Assembly (NCBI GenBank): GCA_021811525.1
Contig: JAJZOK010000103.1
Span: 1 to 9,115 of the forward strand
Source: Thermoplasmata archaeon
Lineage (GTDB): Archaea > Thermoplasmatota > Thermoplasmata > Thermoplasmatales > Thermoplasmataceae
Direction: 5' to 3'
DNA length: 9,115 nucleotides
Positions 1 through 6,302 of this stretch are shown piece by piece; within the stretch, counting starts at the first letter, position 1, and each line of letters starts with the position of its first letter. The notes beneath the pieces were generated by a model, which searched no databases, was not told the origin of the DNA, and saw nothing but the letters and a program-made list of their open reading frames with translations. A program made the position numbers and the translations under genes.

Positions 1-25
1 ATAGGCAGCCGAATTTTTATGCATC

Positions 26-34
26 TTTTTATAT
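26..34 (+). promoter_or_regulatory. TATA-like box for ribA
   Basis: The stretch TTTTTATAT is centred about 33 nt before the ribA ATG. Archaeal transcription normally starts roughly 25-27 nt downstream of the TATA centre, which predicts a start near 56-57 and a leader of only a few nucleotides. No Shine-Dalgarno-like sequence precedes the ATG, which fits near-leaderless expression. The assignment rests on composition and spacing only; the surrounding DNA is AT-rich, so chance is possible. Confidence 0.5.
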
Positions 35-62
35 CACATAAAAATTATTGCTCTGAACATAG

Positions 63-641
63 ATGCTTGAATTAAACGCCAGAGCTAGATTGCCAACTAT
101 ATTTGGTGACTTTGAAATATATACATTCAAATCCCCTGAAAATGAGGAACACGCCGTTGTGGTAAAGGGGGAAATACAGGGGAAACAGGATATTCCAGTA
201 AGAATTCATTCAGAGTGCCTCACAGGAGATGTACTGGGATCGAAAAGATGCGACTGCAGGGACCAACTCATCACTTCCCTTAGCTATCTGGGCAAACAGG
301 ATGCAGGCATGCTTATATATCTCAGGCAGGAGGGAAGAGGCATCGGGCTTCTTAACAAGATAAAGGCTTACAGCCTTCAGGACCAGGGATACGATACGGT
401 TGAAGCAAACCTGATGCTCGGGCTTCCCATAGACAAGAGAGATTACACGTTTGCAGTCGGAGTGCTCAAATACTTTGGAATAAGTTCAATCAAGCTCATT
501 ACAAACAATCCTGCAAAGATGGATTTCCTCACAGACAACGAAATAAATGTGTCAGAGAGGATTCCCATCAAGAGCGAACCTACCCCATATGATGAATTCT
601 ATCTGTCAACAAAGAAAATTAGGATGGGGCACCAATTATAA
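63..641 (+). CDS. ribA: GTP cyclohydrolase II (riboflavin biosynthesis)
   Basis: A cytosolic zinc enzyme that opens the imidazole ring of GTP, releasing formate and pyrophosphate to give 2,5-diamino-6-ribosylamino-4(3H)-pyrimidinone 5'-phosphate, the first step of riboflavin synthesis. At 192 aa it matches the length of stand-alone RibA; there is no fused RibB (DHBP synthase) domain. The zinc site is intact: Cys52 in HSECLTGD, then Cys63 and Cys65 in RCDC. The motif [16 protein letters not shown] (88-103) carries the expected Tyr103, and Arg126 in KRDYT matches the catalytic Arg of the E. coli enzyme. The tail ends in the typical KKIRMGHQL. The start is well fixed because an in-frame TAG (60-62) touches the ATG. 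Many archaea use the unrelated GTP cyclohydrolase III instead, so the bacterial-type enzyme may reflect old horizontal transfer (inference). Its other riboflavin pathway partners are not in the window. Confidence 0.96.
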   Translation: MLELNARARLPTIFGDFEIYTFKSPENEEHAVVVKGEIQGKQDIPVRIHSECLTGDVLGSKRCDCRDQLITSLSYLGKQDAGMLIYLRQEGRGIGLLNKIKAYSLQDQGYDTVEANLMLGLPIDKRDYTFAVGVLKYFGISSIKLITNNPAKMDFLTDNEINVSERIPIKSEPTPYDEFYLSTKKIRMGHQL

Positions 642-650
642 TTCCTGACT

Positions 651-658
651 TTTAAATA
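651..658 (+). promoter_or_regulatory. TATA-like box for gdh-folD, leaderless spacing
   Basis: TTTAAATA lies in the 38-bp gap between ribA and gdh. Its centre is about 25-26 nt from the A of the gdh ATG at 680, exactly the archaeal TATA-to-start distance, so the transcript probably begins at or within a base or two of the start codon. No Shine-Dalgarno-like motif precedes the ATG. This suggests gdh and folD are transcribed separately from ribA. Confidence 0.6.
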
Positions 659-679
659 TTTTGTTTTCATAACTAAAAT

Positions 680-1768
680 ATGGTTTTTTACAGAGGGATT
701 ACAACCAACGCTCCCTCGGGCGGAGTTAATTTAGAAAAGCTGGAATTCAACCTGGACAATTTTGAGGTGAAACTGAAACCACTTCTCACAGGAATATGCG
801 GGACTGACCGGGGAATTGTAAACGGTGCGTTGCCATTTGCTTACAATCCTGATGGCTATTCACGACTCGTAATTGGGCATGAAAGTCTCTGCGTTGTGGA
901 GGAAGCCCGTGACAACGACTTCGGAATCAGAAAGGGAGATTATGTTGTCCCAATGGTTAGAAGGCCCGGAAAGTGCATCAACTGCCTGGCTGGCAGATCT
1001 GACAACTGCTCTGACGGTGACAAGCATGAAGCGGGCATCACTGGGCTGCATGGATTCATGAGAGAAGAATTTGGTGACGGTGCACAGTATCTGGTCAAAG
1101 TTCCGGACCCAAGCATAGGGGATGTTGCTGTATTAACTGAACCACTGAAAAATGTCTGCAAAGCATTTGAAATGTTTGATGTGGTTTCGCGTAAATCAAT
1201 TTACACTGATGAGGCCGGATCTTACCATGAGAAGAAAAGTCTTATAGTGGGAACTGGCAGTGAAGCTTTTCTTTATGCCCTGAAGTCCATGGATTACGGC
1301 TTCGGGACCTATGTGACCAACAGACACGACCTGGATGAAACCAAGAATGAACTCATGGGCAGGACAGGGATAAATTTCTACAATTACAATAATGAAGATC
1401 CCCTTAAAGGGCGCGGGCTTGACCTCGTAATTGACACAAGCGGCGATCCGGGCACCATTTTCAGATTCATGAGAAGAATGAATCAAAACGGGATACTCGT
1501 CCTGTTCGGAACTAACGGAAAAGCCCCGGCTACACAGGTTGACGGCATGGACATAGACTACATCATAGAGCGTAACATTACCATAATGGGATCAGTGGAC
1601 GGGTCAAGAATTCATTATGAGAAGGCAATTCAGGACATTACAAGATGGAAGCACCAATACCACGGTGCACTTGAAACTATGATAACTGAGAAAGTGACGC
1701 CGGAACACACTGAGATATTCACCAAGAAGCCTTCTGATGAGATCAAGACTGTCATAGACTGGAGTTGA
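680..1768 (+). CDS. gdh: Glucose 1-dehydrogenase, NADP-type zinc MDR family
   Basis: Oxidises D-glucose (often also D-galactose) to the gluconolactone with NAD(P)+, the first step of the non-phosphorylative Entner-Doudoroff pathway of Thermoplasmatales. At 362 aa it has the usual length and is recognisably like the T. acidophilum enzyme. The N-terminal GroES-like catalytic domain has candidate zinc ligands Cys40 (TGICGTDRG), His67-Glu68 (GHES) and Glu154 (LTEPLKN). The structural zinc lobe shows Cys99, Cys102 and Cys110 (CINC, then DNC), followed by the family signature DKHEAGITGLHGFMR (114-128). The Rossmann fold starts with GTGSEA (191-196); the NRHD segment (214-217) is the loop that in this family contacts the 2'-phosphate, pointing to NADP use. 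The C-terminus has FGTNGKAP and the ending EIKTVIDWS. An in-frame TAA at 674-676 supports the ATG at 680. Its TGA overlaps the folD start. A generic alcohol dehydrogenase is less likely because these sugar-dehydrogenase signatures are specific. Confidence 0.95.
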   Translation: MVFYRGITTNAPSGGVNLEKLEFNLDNFEVKLKPLLTGICGTDRGIVNGALPFAYNPDGYSRLVIGHESLCVVEEARDNDFGIRKGDYVVPMVRRPGKCINCLAGRSDNCSDGDKHEAGITGLHGFMREEFGDGAQYLVKVPDPSIGDVAVLTEPLKNVCKAFEMFDVVSRKSIYTDEAGSYHEKKSLIVGTGSEAFLYALKSMDYGFGTYVTNRHDLDETKNELMGRTGINFYNYNNEDPLKGRGLDLVIDTSGDPGTIFRFMRRMNQNGILVLFGTNGKAPATQVDGMDIDYIIERNITIMGSVDGSRIHYEKAIQDITRWKHQYHGALETMITEKVTPEHTEIFTKKPSDEIKTVIDWS

Positions 1769-2631
1769 GCTTTATAACAGTGGCAGGGGCAAAGCCTCTT
1801 CTTGAAGGGATTAAGGGCAGGTTAACAGAAGCCATAAAGGTGGAAAGGGAAAAAGGTCACTCTCCGGCAATGGCAATTATGCGTATAGGCAATGATCCCG
1901 CATCGGAATTCTACTTCCGCGCCAAACTCAAGAAGGGGTCTGAGCTGGGAGTGGAAACTCGGGCAATTACAATGGATGAAGGCGCTTCCCCGCAAGATGT
2001 AGTGGGCCATCTGGACCAAATGATAAGTGATCCGCTTATTCATGGCATCATGATAGAATCTCCAGTTCCGGGGCAGTTGGACTACAAGACACTAGTAAAC
2101 AGGATACCATGGTACAAAGATATAGACGGGGCCTCTTATGAAAACTTAGGGAGGCTGATGTCTGGCATGCCTGCCCTTGTGGCGGCTACACCTCTGGCTG
2201 TTATGGAATATGTGTCCAGCTTCGAGATACCAACAGGGAGCACTTTTGCAGTCATCAACCGAACTATTACTGTTGGAAGGCCACTATCACAGCTTCTTTT
2301 AAACAGCAACTTCACTCCAACAGTGTGCCACAGCAGGACTAGAAACCTCGGGACACTCTGCAGGTCTTCAGACGTCATAGTGGTTGCTGCAGGAAAACCT
2401 GGTTTCCTCGGACCGGAAATGGTTACAGCGGATTCGATTGTAATAGATGTTGGAATTAACTCTGTTAAGGGAAAAGTTGTGGGCGATGCCAGATTCGATG
2501 AAATAAAAGACATTGTAAAATACATAACGCCAGTTCCCGGAGGGGTTGGCTCACTTACAAGCAACCTGATCTTCTCGAACCTTCTTCAGGCAATGGGATA
2601 TCAGGAAGAGAGAATTAAACAAACAGCATAA
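1765..2631 (+). CDS. folD: Methylenetetrahydrofolate dehydrogenase / methenyl-THF cyclohydrolase
   Basis: A cytosolic one-carbon enzyme that oxidises 5,10-methylene-THF to methenyl-THF with NAD(P)+ and hydrolyses that to 10-formyl-THF for purine synthesis. At 288 aa it has normal FolD length. The catalytic Tyr50-x-x-x-Lys54 pair lies in SEFYFRAK, and Asp121 in KDIDG is present. The loop that usually reads VQLPLP reads IESPVP (97-102), so the conserved Gln is Glu98. The cofactor loop is NRTITVGRP (165-173), with Asn where most FolDs have Gly. The C-terminal signature PVPGGVG is intact. I recall the same Glu and Asn changes in Thermoplasma FolD, so they may be lineage features. The start used is TTG at 1765, sharing TTGA with the gdh stop; the GGAG at 1761-1764 touches it with no spacer, so coupling to gdh translation is more likely than independent initiation. 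An in-frame GTG at 1780 is the alternative but would remove residues of the first strand. Confidence 0.93.
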   Translation: MSFITVAGAKPLLEGIKGRLTEAIKVEREKGHSPAMAIMRIGNDPASEFYFRAKLKKGSELGVETRAITMDEGASPQDVVGHLDQMISDPLIHGIMIESPVPGQLDYKTLVNRIPWYKDIDGASYENLGRLMSGMPALVAATPLAVMEYVSSFEIPTGSTFAVINRTITVGRPLSQLLLNSNFTPTVCHSRTRNLGTLCRSSDVIVVAAGKPGFLGPEMVTADSIVIDVGINSVKGKVVGDARFDEIKDIVKYITPVPGGVGSLTSNLIFSNLLQAMGYQEERIKQTA

Positions 2632-2808
2632 TTGCTGTCCCTTAAAATTCAATTATTAATTTGCAGCTTTTGATTTAAGGCGTTATCAACTCAAATTCCC
2701 TATCATTTTCTTATATCATCGCTGAAGCAATGAGCAAGCGAAATCGGTAAACACACTATGGCGGGAATATTTATTTATTAACCACAGATAAAGTTCTGAT
2801 CAGCATAT
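2632..2808. other. Intergenic spacer between folD and nadE
   Basis: This 177-bp spacer is the longest non-coding stretch in the window and is AT-rich. I see no convincing small ORF or RNA gene. Near its left end CCTTAAA (2640-2646) and TTTAAGG (2674-2680) form a 7-bp inverted repeat around a 27-nt loop, with a further TCAA/TTGA pairing possible across a bulge; it is weak and AT-rich, and could take part in folD transcript ending or be chance. The right end holds the nadE promoter. The middle (about 2685-2765) shows no recognisable motif. Confidence 0.6.
2770..2777 (+). promoter_or_regulatory. TATA-like box for nadE-antiporter unit
   Basis: TTTATTTA, inside a longer AT run (2767-2780) and preceded by a purine-rich GCGGGAA that could act as a BRE, is centred about 35 nt before the nadE ATG. 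The predicted transcription start is near 2800, giving a leader of roughly 9 nt. There is no Shine-Dalgarno-like sequence before the ATG, as for the other lead genes here. Confidence 0.5.
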
Positions 2809-3531
2809 ATGCAGGTTCAGAAGGAAATCGAAAGAATTACGGCATTTCTGCAAAATGAGATGGGCAACAGAACCCCCGTACTGGCAATCAGTGGGGGAAT
2901 TGACAGTGCCCTCGCATTAATGCTGCTGAAAGAAGCATTTCCGGAGCGCAATATTCTTGCTTATTTTATGCCTGATTCCATCACACCCAATGCGGATTAC
3001 CAAGACGTGGAAGCTCTTGGGATTGCATCCGGGATTAATATAAGGACTTTGAAAATAGACCCGGTGGTCAACTCTTTCAGTACCCTTCTGGGGATAACCT
3101 CAAAGGAAGCACTCGGCAACATCAAATCAAGGACTAGGATGGTCATTCTCTTCTACATAGCCAATGTGAACAATGGAATGGTTGTGGGAACAACTAACCG
3201 TTCTGAGTACACAGTGGGTTATTACACTAAATATGGGGACGGGGCATGTGACATTGAGCCAATTATGCATCTTCTCAAGAGGGAGGTCAGGGAATTGGCT
3301 GCTGTACTGAATGTACCAAAAAGCATAATCGACAAAAAGCCCTCAGCGGGTCTGTGGGAATCACAGACTGACGAATCTGAGCTAGGTATGACATACGAAG
3401 AACTGGACAACATCATTGTCACACTGTTTGACCAGAAGCAGGAAGCAGTTGATCCAAAACAGCAGAGGGTAATGGGCCTATACATGGTCTCTGAACATAA
3501 GAGGAGAATGCCAGTTTCAATGTCTGATTGA
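2809..3531 (+). CDS. nadE: NH3-dependent NAD+ synthetase
   Basis: Catalyses the last step of NAD+ synthesis: ATP-driven adenylation of nicotinic acid adenine dinucleotide and amidation to NAD+. The product is 240 aa and consists only of the N-type ATP pyrophosphatase (adenine nucleotide alpha hydrolase) domain; no nitrilase-type glutaminase domain is present, so free ammonia is the expected nitrogen donor. The PP-loop SGGIDS is at 28-33, GNIKSRTRM (103-111) matches the family GNIxARxRM motif, GTTNRSE (127-133) and KYGDGACDIEP (141-151) match the dimer-interface and substrate-binding signatures, PSAGLWESQTDE (178-189) the deamido-NAD/ATP loop, and HKRRMP (230-235) the C-terminal loop. It is first in a likely two-gene unit, followed after 10 bp by the antiporter gene, which has no obvious metabolic link to it. 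Confidence 0.96.
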   Translation: MQVQKEIERITAFLQNEMGNRTPVLAISGGIDSALALMLLKEAFPERNILAYFMPDSITPNADYQDVEALGIASGINIRTLKIDPVVNSFSTLLGITSKEALGNIKSRTRMVILFYIANVNNGMVVGTTNRSEYTVGYYTKYGDGACDIEPIMHLLKREVRELAAVLNVPKSIIDKKPSAGLWESQTDESELGMTYEELDNIIVTLFDQKQEAVDPKQQRVMGLYMVSEHKRRMPVSMSD

Positions 3532-3539
3532 GTGGGGAG
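3532..3539 (+). promoter_or_regulatory. Purine-rich possible ribosome binding site for the antiporter
   Basis: GTGGGGAG fills most of the 10-nt gap between the nadE stop and the antiporter ATG. It resembles part of a Shine-Dalgarno sequence, as expected for a downstream operon gene, but only 2 nt separate it from the start codon, which is shorter than usual. Reinitiation after nadE is also possible. Confidence 0.4.
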
Positions 3540-3541
3540 AA

Positions 3542-4864
3542 ATGGATGTATTAGCAATTAACCAGTTTACGCAAATAAGCTTGATTTTGATTCTAGCAGC
3601 CTTTGCTATACCTATCTCCCGTAAAATTGCCGTAGCTGACATCCCCATACTGATATTTCTCGGAATGTTCTTTGGACCGGTGCTTGGAATTATCCATGAC
3701 CAGTTTGCCTCAAGTTTCCTCACACAGTTTGCCAATGTGGGCATCGGGCTTCTCGGTGTCATGATTATCCTTTACTACGAAAGCCACTACATGAATTTCC
3801 GTATCATAAGGCGCCATCTCCTCAGGATCATATCGCTCGACACCCTGGGCGTAATACTGACTGCCCTGGTAGGTGGAGCTCTGTTCTCACTCATTTTTGG
3901 GGCACCCATCAGCATCGGTTTCCTCTTTGGGGCCATAATATCGCCAACAGACCCGGCTACTCTAATACCCATGTTCAAGAGAATCAATATCAAGGACGAC
4001 ATATCGGGAACACTTATCGGTGAGAGCCTATTCAACGACCCCATTGGTATCATACTTGTTTCAGTAGCGATTCTTTTTATTGACCCCACTTCAAGCTATA
4101 TTTCCGGATTTTCCGGCCTGGTTAACAGCGTCGGGGTCATAGGTGGTGCAATTGCCTTCTTCATAATCCAGGTAAGCATACCTGCATTTATTGGCATTAT
4201 AGTGGGTTTCAGTGTCATAATTCTTAACCGTTTCCTTAACTTTGAAAACCTCATCATAGGGCTGCTCCTTGGCATAGTGATCCTCGAATTCACTGCGCTT
4301 GAAGCCGCAGGGCTTACACCTTTTCCAGCAATCATTGCAACTGGAGCAATTGTGGGCAACTTCTCTGATAAGAGCATATTCTGGAACCGGGAGGCGAACT
4401 TCCAGGAAAACCTTTCTTTCCTGTCGCAGGCAATAATTTTCCTGGCACTTGGAAGCATGCTCACAAGGTTGCAGTTGAGCGAATACGCTCTTGTAGGAAT
4501 CGCCATGACCATTCTGGTCATACTTGTGGCGAGGCCAATAGCTGTCTTGGGCTCACTGCTTCCCCTATTCAGGAAGAACAAGAGGACATTAGACCTGAAG
4601 ACAATAACATTTTTTTCAATGGTCGGGCCGCGAGGGGTAGTATCCGTGGTTATGGCAACCGTTCCATACGCTGTGGGGATTTCCTCCAACCCTCAGAATG
4701 CTGAACTTGTGAAATATGGGCCTACAATAGCTGTTGTTGTGTCATTCATTGTGCTTTTTTCAATAGTCCTCCAGACCATATATGTGCCATATATATCCAA
4801 GAGGCTGTTTGCCCACCCTGTAGCTCAGAATTCGGAAAACCATCTGCCCGAAAACAATCAGTGA
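3542..4864 (+). CDS. Na+/H+ antiporter, CPA1 (NhaP-like) family
   Basis: An integral membrane cation/proton exchanger of the Na_H_Exchanger fold. The 440-aa product is strongly hydrophobic, with about 12 predicted membrane segments ending near residue 420 and a short polar tail. The ion-binding core is of CPA1 type: TDP (136-138) in the first unwound helix region and ESLFND (161-166), where Asn165-Asp166 is the ND pair of electroneutral NhaP/NHE exchangers rather than the DD pair of CPA2/NhaA; Glu161, Asn165 and Asp166 align with the key Glu/Asn/Asp of Methanocaldococcus NhaP1. Arg331 (ARP) and GPRG (362-365) are further family landmarks. There is no C-terminal TrkA/RCK or CNMP regulatory domain. 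Exchange of Na+ for H+ and pH homeostasis are the expected roles, but ion selectivity and direction in an acidophile cannot be read from sequence. The 3' end overlaps the convergent ATPase gene by 7 nt. Confidence 0.92.
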   Translation: MDVLAINQFTQISLILILAAFAIPISRKIAVADIPILIFLGMFFGPVLGIIHDQFASSFLTQFANVGIGLLGVMIILYYESHYMNFRIIRRHLLRIISLDTLGVILTALVGGALFSLIFGAPISIGFLFGAIISPTDPATLIPMFKRINIKDDISGTLIGESLFNDPIGIILVSVAILFIDPTSSYISGFSGLVNSVGVIGGAIAFFIIQVSIPAFIGIIVGFSVIILNRFLNFENLIIGLLLGIVILEFTALEAAGLTPFPAIIATGAIVGNFSDKSIFWNREANFQENLSFLSQAIIFLALGSMLTRLQLSEYALVGIAMTILVILVARPIAVLGSLLPLFRKNKRTLDLKTITFFSMVGPRGVVSVVMATVPYAVGISSNPQNAELVKYGPTIAVVVSFIVLFSIVLQTIYVPYISKRLFAHPVAQNSENHLPENNQ

Positions 4865-6300
4865 ATTCCCAGTTCTTCCAGAACAAGTTTTTCATTGGTC
4901 TTGAGCAATGCAAATACCTTTCGGGCAGAGTCAAAGTTCCTAATTCCGGTTTCATCCATCCTGTCCAGAATCCGTTTCCTCAACGACATCTGCTTCACAA
5001 TTTCTTCATAAGGGATACCTTCCCTTGAAGATATAATTCGAAACACATGGCTATCAAAAGCATCCGGGCTAATGTTGTCCAAATTCTTCCCGGATACCAT
5101 GTTAACCACTAGTTCACCGGTTCCAGGGTCAACATTGAGAATCTCCGCGATTTCCTTGACTCTCCTCATAAGCTTCCCGCCCGAGTAATATGTGTCTAAA
5201 ATGACCGCAGTGTTAAGGGAAGCGATCAACGTTCTAGGAATGGATATAGGTCTTGCCTCCAGCCTGTGGATAAATGTGTCAATGTCATCCGCATGGAATG
5301 TTCCCATGCCAAATCGCCCGGCGAGCATTGCCTGAAAAACGGTAAATGTCTCTGGCCCCCGCACTTCACCTACGACAATATAGTTTGGCCTGTGCCTCAG
5401 TGCAGATTCCAGCAGGTCAAACATGTCAATCCTTGAAAGGCCGGAATCATCAGAATCTGATGTTATGCGGGAATTCCTGGCTACTGTAGAAATCCAGTTT
5501 TCATGCATGAGATTGAGTTCCTTGGTATCCTCTATGGTAACTATCTTGTTGTCAGGCGAAACAAAGCTAAGTACAGCATTGAGGAAAGTCGTCTTTCCGG
5601 TGGCTGTGCCCCCCACAACCATAATGTTGGCGCCGAAGTCTATAATGGTCCAAAGATAAGCAAGGACAGTGGAATTTACCGAACCTAGGTCTATCAGGTC
5701 AATGGGGCTTATGGGGACTTCCCTGAATCGCCTGATTGAGAAACTCGGGCCCCTTGTGGTAACATAACGCCCAAGGGAAGCAGATACTCTTGACCCGTCC
5801 TTCAGGGCTGTTTCAACAACCGGAACAGACACAGAGATCTGCTTCCCGCCATCCTGGACTATCTTTCTGATGAAGAAGTTAAGGCTGTCTTCGGTGTTGA
5901 ATTGTATATTGGTCTCGATATGCCCATACTCCTTTATGAAAACAAAAATGTGTTCATTCGCGCCATCGCATGAGATATCCTCAATTCGGGGATCGACCAT
6001 CAGCGGCTGAATTATGCCGTATCCAAGGTAGTACCTGTCCAGGAAATACAGGCCCCTCCTGTCCAGTGACTTGTATGTGCCGTTCTTGCTGGCATATTCA
6101 CTGAAATCGTCTGTGGAACCCTTTAGCCTTTCGTCCCTGTATTTGTTGATGATTGAGTCTATTAATTTTCTCTCAGTTTCGTAAGGGCGCTCCTCAGACA
6201 CCACATATTTCACTGTTGAGGCCTCGGCGACTATCTTGATCTGTATGAGCGTATCAAGAAGTTCGTATCTTTCCAGCACAGTTTCCTCTTTATCCCCCAT
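4858..6300 (-). CDS. Type II/IV secretion ATPase (GspE/FlaI/TadA superfamily), second ATPase of the operon
   Basis: A cytoplasmic hexameric ATPase of the VirB11/GspE superfamily that would power assembly of a type IV pilus-like filament or secretion. The 480-aa protein looks complete. An N-terminal region (1-100) leads into the DISCDG-type N-domain (105-195). The C-terminal motor carries Walker A GGTATGKTT (230-238, Lys236), an Asp box VTIEDTKEL (254-262), a Walker B-like VVGEVRGPET (309-318, Glu312) and a His box GMGTFHA (331-337, His336). The His box lacks the upstream Gly-His pair seen in most relatives and in the other ATPase of this operon; here the residues are Gly-Arg (328-329). The ATG lies 2 nt after the stop of the membrane protein gene. 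It is last in the operon and overlaps the antiporter gene tail to tail. FlaI of an archaellum is less likely, as no archaellum genes are nearby and the platform is split in two. Confidence 0.92.
   Translation of the reverse strand: MGDKEETVLERYELLDTLIQIKIVAEASTVKYVVSEERPYETERKLIDSIINKYRDERLKGSTDDFSEYASKNGTYKSLDRRGLYFLDRYYLGYGIIQPLMVDPRIEDISCDGANEHIFVFIKEYGHIETNIQFNTEDSLNFFIRKIVQDGGKQISVSVPVVETALKDGSRVSASLGRYVTTRGPSFSIRRFREVPISPIDLIDLGSVNSTVLAYLWTIIDFGANIMVVGGTATGKTTFLNAVLSFVSPDNKIVTIEDTKELNLMHENWISTVARNSRITSDSDDSGLSRIDMFDLLESALRHRPNYIVVGEVRGPETFTVFQAMLAGRFGMGTFHADDIDTFIHRLEARPISIPRTLIASLNTAVILDTYYSGGKLMRRVKEIAEILNVDPGTGELVVNMVSGKNLDNISPDAFDSHVFRIISSREGIPYEEIVKQMSLRKRILDRMDETGIRNFDSARKVFALLKTNEKLVLEELGIH
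4872..4892 (+). terminator. Possible terminator of the nadE-antiporter transcript
   Basis: Just past the antiporter stop, GTTCT (4872-4876) and AGAAC (4880-4884) can form a 5-bp hairpin with a 3-nt TCC loop, followed by AAG and a run of five T (4888-4892). Archaeal RNA polymerase terminates at T-rich tracts, so this could end the plus-strand transcript. It lies inside the 3' end of the convergent ATPase gene, and the stem is short, so chance is quite possible. Confidence 0.3.
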
Positions 6301-6302
6301 GA

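Noticed and set aside
680..1768. Alcohol or sorbitol dehydrogenase instead of glucose dehydrogenase
   Set aside because: The DKHEAGITGLHGFMR block, the NRHD cofactor loop and the FGTNGKAP segment are characteristic of archaeal glucose dehydrogenases and not of general MDR alcohol dehydrogenases.
2640..2680. Inverted repeat CCTTAAA/TTTAAGG as a terminator or riboswitch
   Set aside because: The stem is 7 bp and AT-rich with a 27-nt loop. No T-tract follows it closely and no known RNA family is recognisable, so it is described only within the spacer entry.
4096..4689. A 197-codon open frame on the minus strand, antisense to the antiporter
   Set aside because: The antiporter frame carries clear CPA1 motifs. 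The antisense product is a low-information Met/Ile/Thr/Arg-rich shadow with no motif.
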